DNA of 64,000 nucleotides from a bacterium (GCA_016124935.1 WGMS01000020.1:91133-155132), one strand, 5' to 3'; counted from the stretch's first letter, positions 8,377-17,293 are shown. Made by a program: numbers and translations. Notes: a model not told the origin generated them from the sequence alone.

Positions 8377-9342
8377 CTACATTCGCGCCTTTGATTTGGT
8401 GATTATTTCAAGGGCGGCTTCGAGCAGATCCGGGGTCTCATCTGCTTTCAGCCAGTTTATCGCGGGGTTCGATCTGAACCAGATCAACTGTTTTCTGGCG
8501 AGCTGATAGTTGTGTTTGACGCACTCTTCAAAAGCCTCTTCATAAGAGAGCTCTTTTTCGAAATAGCTGATGAACTGTTTATAAGTAACGGCATTCTGCA
8601 GGCTGCGAGTTTTGCCGTAGCGGTCATACAGCGAACGCACTTCCGCTTCTAGACCATCTTCTATCTGGATCTTCAGGCGCTCTATGATCTTTTCTTTCAA
8701 CTTGGAACGGTCTTCAAAGGTAAGTCCGATCCATAGAACCTCAAAAGGGACCGGCTCTTTTTTCGATGCCATGGAAAAGGGGATGGATAGAGCCTCCATC
8801 ACTTCGAGCGCCCTTATTATTCTGAATCGATCGTTGGCTTGTATTTTTGCAGCCGCTTCGGGGTCCTTTTGAGCAAGAATATCGTGAAGATACTGGTTGC
8901 CTTTCTCTTCCGCTTCAGAAGCGAGTCTCTGGCGAAGCTCCTGATTGGGAGCTACTTCGGGAATGGAAAGTCCCTCCAATAATGCTCTAGCGTAGAAGCC
9001 GGTGCCGCCGCATACTATCGGAATCTTTCCTGCGGCAAAAATCTTGTCGATGGCGATTCTGCCCTGTCTTTTGTATTCAGCCACAGTGAAAACACTATCC
9101 GGCTCTGCGACATCGATAAGATGGTGGGGAATCCCTTTCATCTCTTCTTCTGTCGGTTTTGCCGTACCGATGTCCATGTAGCGATAGATGTTTCGAGAAT
9201 CGCAGGCGATTACTTCTCCGTTCAGCACGCAAGAGAGCTGTATGCTCAAGGATGTCTTGCCGGAGCATGTCGGACCGACAACGGCAATCACCGTATTCTC
9301 TGGTCTGTTTATGGAAGCTTTTTCTGCTTTCTCCAGGCTCAT
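8377..9342 (-). CDS. miaA: tRNA dimethylallyltransferase
   Basis: MiaA transfers a dimethylallyl group to N6 of A37 in tRNAs reading UNN codons; the product is 321 residues. Visible motifs are the P-loop VVGPTCSGKT (residues 21-30), the CDSRNIYRYMDIGTAKP segment with the conserved Asp-Ser, the HHLIDV motif, CGGTGFYARALLEGL, and the C-terminal QLARKQLIWFR, all diagnostic. The reading frame is open about 100 codons upstream, but that extension overlaps the Yip1-like gene; ATG 9342, 11 bp after that gene's stop, fits the family N terminus. It is the last gene of a minus-strand run 12343 to 8377. The neighbouring plus-strand tRNA-Ser(UGA) is a natural substrate class. Confidence 0.95.
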   Translation of the reverse strand: MSLEKAEKASINRPENTVIAVVGPTCSGKTSLSIQLSCVLNGEVIACDSRNIYRYMDIGTAKPTEEEMKGIPHHLIDVAEPDSVFTVAEYKRQGRIAIDKIFAAGKIPIVCGGTGFYARALLEGLSIPEVAPNQELRQRLASEAEEKGNQYLHDILAQKDPEAAAKIQANDRFRIIRALEVMEALSIPFSMASKKEPVPFEVLWIGLTFEDRSKLKEKIIERLKIQIEDGLEAEVRSLYDRYGKTRSLQNAVTYKQFISYFEKELSYEEAFEECVKHNYQLARKQLIWFRSNPAINWLKADETPDLLEAALEIITKSKARM

Positions 9343-9353
9343 CGGAACAATTT

Positions 9354-9938
9354 CTAGATTAACAGGGCGATTAGTTTTAGTGTTGTATATGACACTAGAA
9401 AATAGAGCCAGAATGTTAGTACCATAAATAATACCGGTGGCGTCAAAAGAAAGATCGAGAGTAAGACTGTATAGCTTTTGTCGAGAACTATTTTGAAGGC
9501 GATCAGATTGAGAATGAAAAACCAGATAAGCACAAGAGCTGTCAAAACTTCTACGAAACCGCCCAGAGCCGGTTGCATGCAGTAAATGGTCGGAAAAAGT
9601 ATTAGCGGTGCATGGCACCAACCCGTCAGAGAGAGACACTTGAGAAACGAAACTTGCTTGGGACCGAGACCTTTAGCGGCTGCGAAAAGAATATAAGCCA
9701 GCGTAGTCCAGAAGATCAAAGCGGTGAAGATCGAAAAGATCACCTGGAGAACTGCCGTAAAAATATGATCTGCCGAAGCCTGGGCCAATCCTGATCCTAT
9801 TGCGGTAAAAAGAACCAGAAAAAAAACGATTGTGATTGAGCGGTCGGCTTGTTCCTCTTTTTGCAGCAGGAGGGACTGAAATGTCGACCGCGGTGCAGTC
9901 AGAGTGCCTTCCAAAATATTAGAAAAGGTCGTTTCCAC
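9354..9938 (-). CDS. Yip1-like multipass membrane protein
   Basis: The 194-residue integral membrane protein starts with a short cytosolic helix (NILEGTLTAPRSTFQSLL, the usual beginning of bacterial Yip1/DUF1282-type proteins, which starts around 'P...F'). It then has about five hydrophobic helices (residues 36-56, 63-86, 100-122, 131-152, 160-190). The start is GTG 9938, four bases after the sppA stop, so translation is probably coupled to sppA. The function of bacterial Yip1 proteins is poorly known; placement with sppA suggests a membrane-protein or envelope-stress role (inference). Confidence 0.7.
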   Translation of the reverse strand: METTFSNILEGTLTAPRSTFQSLLLQKEEQADRSITIVFFLVLFTAIGSGLAQASADHIFTAVLQVIFSIFTALIFWTTLAYILFAAAKGLGPKQVSFLKCLSLTGWCHAPLILFPTIYCMQPALGGFVEVLTALVLIWFFILNLIAFKIVLDKSYTVLLSIFLLTPPVLFMVLTFWLYFLVSYTTLKLIALLI

Positions 9939-9942
9939 TTTC

Positions 9943-10947
9943 TCAGGGCATCATCCAGAGGGGCTGGTTGTAGAAGCGGGCTCTCATTGTCATAGGCAGA
10001 ACCTCATCGAACATAGAAGCTGAAGAAGCCGAAGAAAAGCCGGTGACTTTGTTGGAGGTATCGAGCAGGCTTTCCAGAATGCTGTCCGATGTATCATCGT
10101 CCACCTTCAATTCTTTCTTTAGACCGTATCTCTTTTTGCAGGTGTTCTGAAGGTCGTTGAGGGCATCTTCGTAGGAGCCCAGCTTGTCGACCAGACCGTT
10201 TTTCAATGCCTGTCTGCCAGAATAAATTCGGCCGTCCGCCAGTTTTTTAACCGCCTCTTTGCCCATTTTTCGCCCCTGGGCCACCGCGGTTACGAACTGG
10301 TCGTAGGAATCGTCTATCAATCCTTGCAAGATAGCTCTTTCTGCCTCAGACATAGGCCGGTACATAGAAGTCAGATCTTTGAAGGGACCCGATTTTATTA
10401 CCTTGGGTTCGACTCCCAGTTTCTCGGTCAGTCCTTTAAGATTGAAGCCGCTCATGATCACACCGATAGAGCCTGTGAGAGTACCGGGATTGGCGTAGAT
10501 TCTGTCGCAAGCGCAGGCGACATAGTAGCCGCCGGAAGCAGCCAGATCACCCATGGTGGCGAACACCGGTTTTTCTTTGCGCAATTCCAGCACCGCTTGA
10601 TTCAGTTCCTGGGAGGCACCGACCGTGCCACCGGGAGAATTGATGCGGATAAGGACTCCTTTTACATGTTTATCATCCCTAGCCTTGCGAAGATTTTTGA
10701 TTGCAACGGAAGCACCACGAGGTAAGGAGAGAATCGATTCTCGTCCCTGATCCATAATCATGCCGTCGAGCCTGATTACTTTGATCTTGTCTTTTTGGAG
10801 CATGGACCAGGCGCTGGTCTCTTCATTCTCTCCGCTTTTGTGCTCGGAGCGGGAGAACAGTCCCACCGGAATGGCTAGCAGACTGAGCGCCAGAATCAAC
10901 CAGACTATCCAGCTCTTGCTCTTCTTCTCGTTCGTGTTATCGCTCAT
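9943..10947 (-). CDS. sppA: Signal peptide peptidase SppA
   Basis: The 334-residue membrane-anchored serine protease degrades leftover signal peptides. A single N-terminal transmembrane helix spans residues 13-31. The Clp/crotonase-like protease core follows: INSPGGTVGAS (103-112), the nucleophile Ser138 in DLAASGGYY, and the general base Lys190 in IKSGPFKD, which together form the Ser-Lys dyad. Length is that of the short (single-domain, Bacillus-type) SppA. It sits 10 bp after the 10958-12343 gene and 4 bp before the Yip1-like gene, clearly in one operon. Confidence 0.93.
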   Translation of the reverse strand: MSDNTNEKKSKSWIVWLILALSLLAIPVGLFSRSEHKSGENEETSAWSMLQKDKIKVIRLDGMIMDQGRESILSLPRGASVAIKNLRKARDDKHVKGVLIRINSPGGTVGASQELNQAVLELRKEKPVFATMGDLAASGGYYVACACDRIYANPGTLTGSIGVIMSGFNLKGLTEKLGVEPKVIKSGPFKDLTSMYRPMSEAERAILQGLIDDSYDQFVTAVAQGRKMGKEAVKKLADGRIYSGRQALKNGLVDKLGSYEDALNDLQNTCKKRYGLKKELKVDDDTSDSILESLLDTSNKVTGFSSASSASMFDEVLPMTMRARFYNQPLWMMP

Positions 10948-10957
10948 ACGACTAAAT

Positions 10958-12343
10958 TTAGAGCTGTTTACCTTTTTTCATTTTTTTTCCCTTGCCGGCA
11001 AGAAGTTTGTCTGGCTCTTTCTGGGGGGACTTTTCCGTTTCTTCGGCTTTGGTTGCAGCTGTTCCTGTTCCTGTTTTCGCTCCTGCGAGCATATCGACAT
11101 CGGAGCCGACCAGCTCGGGATGGAGTTCCTGGAATTCGACATCTATCTCTTTATCCAGCTTTGCCACTGCCTGTGGTCCTGCCAGATCTACGAGTCCCTG
11201 TCTGACTTTGCCCAGATTCTGCTCCAGTCCTTCAATGTCTCTTTGCTGTTTTCTGAGGGTGTATTCGATCTCGAGTTGTTGAGGGGCTCCCTGGCCTTCT
11301 CTTGCATCCCGGGCCATTTTCTGCAGATCTTGAAAATCATCGTTGGCTCTCATGAGTGCGAGATGTTCTTTTTTGTAGTCGCGGTATTTCTCTACCAGGC
11401 GGTCAGCGGTTTTGCGCACCATCTGGTAGAGCATGATCGCCTCCACCTGGGTGACCCGGGCTTTTTTCTGGGCTTTACTGTCCTGGAGTTGAAGGAGCGA
11501 AGATATTGTCGAATAACCCAGGTTCTGAGCCATATAAGAGCCGGGACCGGGCGAGACCGCGCCGAGCACGCCGAGTCCACCATACATGGCGGTGCTCAGG
11601 GCGCGCATCATCAATGATGTCACTTTAGAAGAATCTGTGGCCGGCATCAATTTTTGCAGTACGAAATTGATATCGGGCGATCGGGTCAGGGTCGCTTCCC
11701 AGAGCGCGGTGAGCTGCTGTCTTTCGAGCTCGCGCTGGTTGCTGACTTTGATCGCCTGTTCTTCCTGGCTGCTTATCAGAGGAAGAGGAGCAGCGTTAAT
11801 AGATTGAGCCTGGTCTACGAGGTTGCCGCCCAGAGTCTCGATACTCTTGGACTTGGTGCCTTTGACGCTGGTCGGTGCCAGCACCGCTTTTTCTGTTCCA
11901 TCGAGGGGACTTTTCGGAACGAACTGAGAGGTTCTGATGGTGGCTTTCATCAGTCCACCTTCCCCTTCGGTTTTCTCGCTGTCTTTATCTTCCGAGACCG
12001 CCACATCTTTCTCTTTCGACTTGTCGCCATCAAGAGAAAGCGGACTCAAATCGATGGGCTTCAAAAGATCGGAATCATTATTGTCAGAAGCACTATCTTC
12101 GGTTTTCTCGTCTTCGGCCTCAGCCTCTGGATCGAGCGTCTCCAGCTCGATCTTGTCGTTTACAGGCAGCTGCATCGAGCTTTTCTTCGAAGAGAAAAGC
12201 GCCATCGCCGGAACCGGGCAGGAGCAAGAGAGAAAGAGGCTCAGCGCCATTGCTGTCAGAATCGCTCTGCGCGGGGCGGAGTCGGAGAGTCGCTCTAGAG
12301 TCCGGAAGTTTATGTTTTTGGCGGTGTTACCAGGATTTGCCAT
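10958..12343 (-). CDS. Secreted coiled-coil protein of unknown function
   Basis: The 461-residue product has an N-terminal hydrophobic segment (AILTAMALSLFLSCSCPVPAMA, residues about 28-49) that looks like a signal peptide. An acidic, disordered stretch follows to about residue 200, then a helical region (residues 200-420) with heptad-like content around EYTLRKQQRDIEGLEQNLGK, and a Lys-rich tail. A short glycine/alanine-rich hydrophobic segment (STAMYGGLGVLGAVSPG) lies in the middle. I do not recognise a family. The overall plan resembles TolC-type periplasmic helices but no conserved motif supports that. ATG 12343 has AAGGAAA upstream. It is the first gene of the run with sppA, the Yip1-like gene and miaA. 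Confidence 0.6.
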   Translation of the reverse strand: MANPGNTAKNINFRTLERLSDSAPRRAILTAMALSLFLSCSCPVPAMALFSSKKSSMQLPVNDKIELETLDPEAEAEDEKTEDSASDNNDSDLLKPIDLSPLSLDGDKSKEKDVAVSEDKDSEKTEGEGGLMKATIRTSQFVPKSPLDGTEKAVLAPTSVKGTKSKSIETLGGNLVDQAQSINAAPLPLISSQEEQAIKVSNQRELERQQLTALWEATLTRSPDINFVLQKLMPATDSSKVTSLMMRALSTAMYGGLGVLGAVSPGPGSYMAQNLGYSTISSLLQLQDSKAQKKARVTQVEAIMLYQMVRKTADRLVEKYRDYKKEHLALMRANDDFQDLQKMARDAREGQGAPQQLEIEYTLRKQQRDIEGLEQNLGKVRQGLVDLAGPQAVAKLDKEIDVEFQELHPELVGSDVDMLAGAKTGTGTAATKAEETEKSPQKEPDKLLAGKGKKMKKGKQL

Positions 12344-12477
12344 GCGGATTTCCTTGGAGTCGTTTCAGACCGAAACCTGCTCAATATACCATGAGGCAAT
12401 CTCTTTGAAAGTTACCTTTTCTCAATCTGTGTGAGGCTTGAACCGCTTTGCAGTTCATACGCTTAATTTCGGCTTAC

Positions 12478-13881
12478 TTAACTCTTCTTCGCACCTGTGG
12501 CGAAAATTATGAGACCGCCGAAAACCATCGCCATAATGAGCTGATCGAAGACCATCAGCTCGTTTTTCTGAATTCCGTAAGTGCTGACTATAGTCACCAG
12601 GTAGTACAGCTTATACATCAGACCTAAGCTGGCTGTAATGATTATCGCCATATATGGCCCGGCGGACTGTGGTCTCTGAGGCGCGGCGATGTCGTCAGCG
12701 CGTCTTGGCTCGTCGTCCCTGAGGGAGGAGAAAGAGCGTCTCTCCCTGCCTCCGGCTCTGCGGTCTTTGGCGCGCCTGTCCTTGGGACCGATATCCGCCG
12801 ATTCTTCCGCGGCGGGTGCCGGCGGAGGAGCAGCCGGTCGCGGCGCGGGGGCGAGAGCAGGAGCAGGAGTAGGAACAGGAGCAGGAGTAGGAACAGGACC
12901 AGGACCAGGAACAGGAGCAGGCACAGAAGGCGCTTCCGGCTGGACCGGCATGGGCAGAGGCGGCATATTGGACGCCGGAGATTGAACCGATTGAACCGGT
13001 TGTATCGGATGTTGGGGCAACTCTCCCAGGGCCGGCATAGGGGGCATCTGGGGGGTACGGGGCATCTGCGGCATCTGTGGTATCTGGGGAGGCATGGCAG
13101 CAGGAGCGGGACCGGGACCGGGACCGGTCCTATTTTCCGGTTGGGGAATTCGAGCCAACTCGTGCTTGGGAGTTCTCGCCATCAAAAGGGGAGAGCGAAG
13201 CACATTTGGGTCTTCTTCGTCCGTCTCTTCATATTCTTCATTATCATAAGGGTCGTAGAGGTCGTCTCCGCCACCGAGCACCGGTGAACGAAGTCTCGTT
13301 TTCCCGCCGGTTTTGCCCGATCCGGATCTTGATACCGGAGCTCTATCGAAGCTGTCTCCGCCTTCGCTCCCCAGCAAAGGCGAGCGTAATCCTTTATTAT
13401 GTCCGGTGCTATGTCCGGGACCCGGTTCGAAGTCCTGATCAAAGTCTTCGTCTTCTTCTCCCAGGAGGGGCGAGCGTAGTTTCGACTTGGCCTTCTTCGC
13501 CGTGGAGCCGGACGTGGCAGAAGTATCCAGACCGGTCGAAACTCTTGGTCCCCGCCGGGGAAAGTCCGAAGCCGGTTCATCATCTTCGCCGCCCAGAAGA
13601 GGGGAGCGCAGGGCTTTTTTGCTCTTGCCAGGGGACTTGACGGCATTATCGAAATCATCGTCCAGGTCGTCTTCCTTGTCCCCGAGTATGGGCGAATGGA
13701 GTTTGACTTTCTTGGGTTTCGGCTTGGGCTGGGGGGGCTGCTGAGGCGGAGCCTGAGGGGGCGCCTGCGTCTGCCCGACCTGGGGAGGAGTCGCGCCCTG
13801 GGGCTGGAAGCGATGACCGCATTCGGCACAAAACAGCGCTTGATCATCGTTGGATGTCTGGCAAATCGGGCACTGTTTCAC
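12478..13881 (-). CDS. Zinc-ribbon, proline-rich membrane protein with LRSPLLG repeats
   Basis: The 467-residue protein begins with a zinc ribbon (CPIC at 4-7, CAEC at 18-21). Residues 61-234 hold six copies of a short motif L-R/H-S-P-L/I/V-L-G/M followed by acidic residues. Residues 250-358 are Pro/Ala/Gln/Val-rich. The C terminus has two transmembrane helices (about 410-432 and 444-463). The predicted topology is a large cytosolic disordered arm tethered to the membrane. GTG 13881 has AGAGGT seven bases upstream. It is monocistronic. No enzymatic domain is seen; the repeated Ser-Pro motif could be a docking or phosphorylation site. Confidence 0.7.
   Translation of the reverse strand: MKQCPICQTSNDDQALFCAECGHRFQPQGATPPQVGQTQAPPQAPPQQPPQPKPKPKKVKLHSPILGDKEDDLDDDFDNAVKSPGKSKKALRSPLLGGEDDEPASDFPRRGPRVSTGLDTSATSGSTAKKAKSKLRSPLLGEEDEDFDQDFEPGPGHSTGHNKGLRSPLLGSEGGDSFDRAPVSRSGSGKTGGKTRLRSPVLGGGDDLYDPYDNEEYEETDEEDPNVLRSPLLMARTPKHELARIPQPENRTGPGPGPAPAAMPPQIPQMPQMPRTPQMPPMPALGELPQHPIQPVQSVQSPASNMPPLPMPVQPEAPSVPAPVPGPGPVPTPAPVPTPAPALAPAPRPAAPPPAPAAEESADIGPKDRRAKDRRAGGRERRSFSSLRDDEPRRADDIAAPQRPQSAGPYMAIIITASLGLMYKLYYLVTIVSTYGIQKNELMVFDQLIMAMVFGGLIIFATGAKKS
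12808..12933 (-). repeat. Pro-Ala/Val low-complexity coding repeat
   Basis: A degenerate six-base repeat (CAGGAG/CAGGAC units on the plus strand) encodes PAPVP-type residues 317-358 of the zinc-ribbon protein. It is prone to length change by slippage. Confidence 0.7.
13180..13701 (-). repeat. Six LRSPLLG-type peptide repeats
   Basis: Within the zinc-ribbon protein, the motif occurs at residues 61-67 (LHSPILG), 91-97 (LRSPLLG), 135-141 (LRSPLLG), 165-171 (LRSPLLG), 197-203 (LRSPVLG) and 228-234 (LRSPLLM). Each is preceded by a basic stretch (Lys/Ser) and, except the last, followed by Glu/Asp-rich sequence. Spacing varies from 26 to 44 residues, so this is a repeated short linear motif rather than a tandem DNA repeat. 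Confidence 0.85.
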
Positions 13882-14253
13882 TTTCGCTACCTCTTTAATA
13901 TTGAATGCGGTCCCTACTATTTAATACCCGATCATTTTATATGCGTCATATACGGAAATTCATAAAACTCAAGAAGCTCATAGTTTTGTGGATATAGTCG
14001 ATGATAAGCCGCTGTTACATATTACTGCCGGTTTTTTGCTGCGTCCTCCCGAAGAGGGAGACTTTTCCTAGAACAAGCTAATCTTAGTGGCTCAAGGTCC
14101 GTGTTAGACTGACAACCCTCGGCCACTTGACTGCTTTAGCTTTCCTTCTGCCAAATGCTGAGGAAGCCGGCGGTGAAAAGTTAAAAGAAGGAAGGTTCTG
14201 ATAACCTTCGTCGGCTGAAGAAGATGAGTCATCAGTTCTGGAGACCTCTTAAC
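13882..14253. other. Divergent intergenic region with upstream hairpin
   Basis: This is a 372-bp region between divergent genes. It contains a small stem CTCCC/GGGAG near 14047-14065 and a perfect 7-bp stem GAAGGTT/AACCTTC at 14191-14209 with a 5-base loop, lying within the likely leader of the gene at 14254. Promoters for both genes should lie here but no convincing -35/-10 pair was found. Confidence 0.4.
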
Positions 14254-15195
14254 ATGCGCTTATTCTCCAAGCCAACCCTTGCTCTGACCCTATCGGTCCT
14301 TTTGCTGTCGCCGGCTTCGGTTATGCCCGCCCTGGCGGATTCAGAGCCTCAGCTCAATTTCAAAATCTATAATCCTGACAATTCTATGCTCGGTCCTATA
14401 GATGAAGGCGAGGCAGAGGCGGAGACCGAATCTAGCTCTAGCTCTGATATAGGCTTGAAAGCAGAAGAGCCCACACTCGATGAGGCAAAAGAAGAAGCCC
14501 CCGAGACTGCCGAGAGCGATCCGGCCGAAACCGAAGCCGGCGATGAGACTGCCAGCATTGATGATACCAAGGATAGTGCGGATGGAAAGCAATCCGCCAA
14601 GCTCCTCAAGGGTTATGTGAGAGTGGTTCCGACCGGAACAAAAATTCCGATTATCATGGATACCGCAGTCGATAGTGATACCAGCCAGGAAGCCGATGAG
14701 TTCTCCGCCAGAACCGCAGAAGATTTAAGCATTGATGGTGCCACTGTGATTCCGGCAGGTTCGATCATCAAGGGTCGTATTGCGCAGCTCAACTCTCCCC
14801 GACATATGAACCGCTCCGGCTCGGTGGCTATGAAATTCGATACCATAACCACTCCGGATAACAGACAGATACCGATTGTGGCCAATCTGGTGGCACGAGG
14901 AGGTGTGGTCCACGCTAAACGCGGCATGAAAGATATCGCCATTGATACCGGTGCGGTGGCATTGCCTACTCTGGTCGGTCTGGGTGTTGGTGCTCTTGCC
15001 GGGGGCGGCTCCAACAATACCGATGGAAGCAGCAGTGGCATGGGCCGTGCCGGTGGAGCGATGATTGGCGCTGGTGTCGGTCTTGCAGTAGGTATCGCGA
15101 TTCTGCTTTCCAAGAAAGGCAAGAAGGTCGATTTGAGGCCCGGTGACGAGTTCAAGATTCAGCTTGCCGAAGAGCTGCGCATGCCGATGATGTAG
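14254..15195 (+). CDS. Secreted protein with TrbI/VirB10-like core and glycine-zipper segment
   Basis: The 313-residue protein has a clear signal peptide (residues about 5-28, ending PALA). An acidic Glu/Ala-rich linker follows to about 115, then a folded region YVRVVPTGTKIPIIMDTAVDS with ATVIPAGSIIKGRIAQ. This alternation of 'extremely stable beta' and 'P-A-G-S-x-I-x-G-x-I' recalls TrbI/VirB10-type beta-barrels and related surface proteins. Residues about 230-285 are Gly/Ala-rich (VGLGVGALAGG, GGAMIGAGVGLAVGIAILL), a glycine zipper that may insert in a membrane. ATG 14254 has GGAG at 14240; ATG 14224 would add ten residues. It is followed by a strong terminator. The specific role is unknown. 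Confidence 0.65.
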   Translation: MRLFSKPTLALTLSVLLLSPASVMPALADSEPQLNFKIYNPDNSMLGPIDEGEAEAETESSSSSDIGLKAEEPTLDEAKEEAPETAESDPAETEAGDETASIDDTKDSADGKQSAKLLKGYVRVVPTGTKIPIIMDTAVDSDTSQEADEFSARTAEDLSIDGATVIPAGSIIKGRIAQLNSPRHMNRSGSVAMKFDTITTPDNRQIPIVANLVARGGVVHAKRGMKDIAIDTGAVALPTLVGLGVGALAGGGSNNTDGSSSGMGRAGGAMIGAGVGLAVGIAILLSKKGKKVDLRPGDEFKIQLAEELRMPMM

Positions 15196-15230
15196 TCTTG
15201 TGACGGCTTGTTCTTTATAAAATTCTCTAT

Positions 15231-15269
15231 CAGGGTTTTCCATTCCCAGGGAAAACCCTGAAGTTTTTT
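15231..15269 (+). terminator. Intrinsic terminator
   Basis: The stem CAGGGTTTTCC (15231-15241) pairs with GGAAAACCCTG (15250-15260) and is followed by AAGTTTTTT. It lies 36 bp after the stop of the gene ending at 15195. Confidence 0.9.
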
Positions 15270-15446
15270 CGGGTCTATCCACAGGTGGAAACTGATCTAA
15301 TCGCCGATGCGGTTGGTCTTGCGGTTGACCTATGATTGAGTTGGCGTTGACAATCCGCCCTGTTTGAAGAGAGCCAGAGCGCACACGTATATCCGATGCC
15401 GTCCGCATTCATATGATTTGCCTATACGGTTATTTTGGAGATTTGG

Positions 15447-15492
15447 TGTTATACTTACAAAACGTTAATGCGTACTGTCGGTCCTATAGGAC
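15447..15492 (+). promoter_or_regulatory. Candidate extended -10 promoter and operator-like palindrome
   Basis: TGTTATACT at 15447-15455 is an extended -10 (TG-n-TATACT). About 26 bases further lies the perfect 12-base palindrome GTCCTATAGGAC (15481-15492), in a position to bind a dimeric regulator. The element is upstream of the TonB-ExbB-ExbD-AroE genes (first start 15624). No good -35 is seen, as expected for an extended -10 promoter. The rest of the 430-bp intergenic region shows nothing else I can support. Confidence 0.4.
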
Positions 15493-15623
15493 AAACTCTT
15501 AAGGGGAAGTCTGACAATATTTTCAAGAGGCGCTCGCGTTTCTTTTAATTTAGTCAATCGAATCGGATTCTCAATCGGCGGATACCTGATAAATAACCGA
15601 TTTCCAAGGACTGACCTCTTACT

Positions 15624-17258
15624 ATGGCTACCTCATCTAATTATCCGAATATGCAGCAGCCCCAACGCGATCCGAATATGGCCCTGATGATGTCGATCAT
15701 TCCCGGACTGGGCCAGTTCTACAACGGCGAAAGTCGAAAAGGTTTGTTGTTCCTCTTAGCTGGTGTGATCAACTTCATCACCTTCCTCTGCATTCTTTTC
15801 AACGGTCCTATTCTCAGTGCTCTCGATAGTTTCGGCCGCAATTTCAACATAGCTCCGAACCAGCAACTGATTCACTCGATGGGCGAAATGGGCATAGGCA
15901 GTCCGGCCTCTCTTGTTTTGCTCGGACTTTTCATCTCCTTCATCGCATTCTCCATGCGCGATGCATTTGAGCACGCCGCCCACAGGCGCAGAAAGTCCCT
16001 GTACGCGGATGTCATTCTTGAGATGCCCGAAGCCACCTCGGGCTCTTATCTGCTGCATGTTTCGTGCATGATCGCCTTTCTTATTCTTGCTTTCTTCTTC
16101 CTTATCCCGCCTCCTCCCAGGGTTCAGATCACCGATATCGAATTCATTCAGAACCAGGAGGAAGTAAAGAAGAAGGTCAAGTCAAGGCGTAAAGCGGAGC
16201 ACAACTCGAAAGACGCCGGTAAGCGCGATCCTAATAAGCGGCCGACGCCTCCTTCGCCGGCACCCAAGTCGGCCAGCAAGCCCGCGCCCAAGGCGCAGCC
16301 CAAGCCGCAGCAGCCTTCCAAGGCTCCAGCTCCGACTCCGAAGTCGAGCCCCAGTCCCAGACCGACTCCCCGTCCAACTCCGACTCCGACCAGAGCGCCC
16401 TCGCCTTCACCCAGCCCCAGTCCGCGCCCGACCCCTACTCCGAGTCCGACAAGGGCACCATCGCCCTCACCGGCTCCTAAAGCGGCTCCTTCACCTTTCA
16501 ATATCCCTAATCCATTTGCCAAAGCACCGGCATCACCACGTTCGGCACCATCTCCGGTTCCCGCCCCGGTCTCTGTGGGCAACGTCGGCGCACCATCGGT
16601 ACCGGCGCCTCGCATAGCCTCTTCGGCAGGGGCTGCTCAGGGTGGACCTGCGCCGGCCCCTATCGCATCTATCAAAACCGGATCCTCCGGTGGTGGAGGA
16701 AGTCGTTCTCCTGTTCCCATAATGGCCGGAGGCGGCTCCAGCGGCTCCAAGCAGGGCGGCGGCAGTCCCGGTCCTGCCCCGGCTCCGTCTAAAGCCGGTA
16801 GCGGCTCCGGTGGCGGCAACGCCGGACCATCTCTGGCGGTGGCACCATCGGTTCCCGCTCCTCGTGGAGGCGGTTCTGGTCAAGGTGTTCAGGGCAACCC
16901 GGAAAAAGACGGAGAGGGTAGACCGTCTCTGGCCGCGGAGAAAGATGTCGATTTCGGACCATACATGGCCGACCTGCAAAGACGTATCAAACGGGCCTGG
17001 TTCCCTCCTAAAGGTAACGAAAGTAAACGGGTCATGGTCGTTTTCAAGGTCCATCGCAGCGGCACCATGTCCAATTTGAGACTGGCTCGTTCTTCGGGAC
17101 TTGCCATAGCCGATCAGGCAGCACTCAAAGCAGTGACTAACGCCGCACCATTCAGACCATTACCGGCAGGCGCTCCGGAGGACGTAGATATTCAATTCAC
17201 ATTTGATTACAACGTCTTCAAGAGTGGTGGAAACGCTGGCACATTTCGTCGATTCTGA
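15624..17258 (+). CDS. TonB-family protein with N-terminal multi-helix membrane domain
   Basis: The 544-residue protein has three hydrophobic helices (about 36-55, 92-111, 143-161), the first preceded by SIIPGLGQFYNGESRKG, a TM2/DUF5683-like signature. A very long Pro/Ala/Ser/Lys-rich spacer (about 190-435) follows, and then a C-terminal TonB domain (about 440-535: KDVDFGPYMADLQRRIKRAW, VVFKVHRSGTMSNLRLARSSG and following). TonB proteins carry proton-motive energy from ExbBD in the inner membrane to outer-membrane machines. Usual TonB has one N-terminal helix; here there are at least three, so the anchor differs from the textbook. It is followed 35 bp later by exbB, then exbD and aroE. Confidence 0.83.
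   Translation: MATSSNYPNMQQPQRDPNMALMMSIIPGLGQFYNGESRKGLLFLLAGVINFITFLCILFNGPILSALDSFGRNFNIAPNQQLIHSMGEMGIGSPASLVLLGLFISFIAFSMRDAFEHAAHRRRKSLYADVILEMPEATSGSYLLHVSCMIAFLILAFFFLIPPPPRVQITDIEFIQNQEEVKKKVKSRRKAEHNSKDAGKRDPNKRPTPPSPAPKSASKPAPKAQPKPQQPSKAPAPTPKSSPSPRPTPRPTPTPTRAPSPSPSPSPRPTPTPSPTRAPSPSPAPKAAPSPFNIPNPFAKAPASPRSAPSPVPAPVSVGNVGAPSVPAPRIASSAGAAQGGPAPAPIASIKTGSSGGGGSRSPVPIMAGGGSSGSKQGGGSPGPAPAPSKAGSGSGGGNAGPSLAVAPSVPAPRGGGSGQGVQGNPEKDGEGRPSLAAEKDVDFGPYMADLQRRIKRAWFPPKGNESKRVMVVFKVHRSGTMSNLRLARSSGLAIADQAALKAVTNAAPFRPLPAGAPEDVDIQFTFDYNVFKSGGNAGTFRRF
16197..16500 (+). repeat. Proline-rich periplasmic spacer repeats
   Basis: Dense P-x-P repeats (PTPRPTPTPTRAPSPSPSP-like units) make the rod that spans the periplasm in TonB proteins. 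At the DNA level this is a GC-rich degenerate repeat, which also leaves long spurious open frames on the opposite strand. Confidence 0.75.
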
Positions 17259-17293
17259 TAGACTTTTCTGGCTAGGAGTGAATTGGAGCACAC

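Noticed and set aside
9343..9639. Longer miaA frame reaching 9639
   Set aside because: The additional 99 codons overlap the Yip1-like gene and do not match MiaA; ATG 9342 fits the family start.
14044..14072. CTCCC/GGGAG hairpin as a terminator
   Set aside because: No gene ends before it on either strand; both flanking genes diverge.
16148..16615. Gly/Val-rich 155-codon frame opposite the TonB gene
   Set aside because: It is the mirror of the Pro-rich coding repeat and shows only low complexity.
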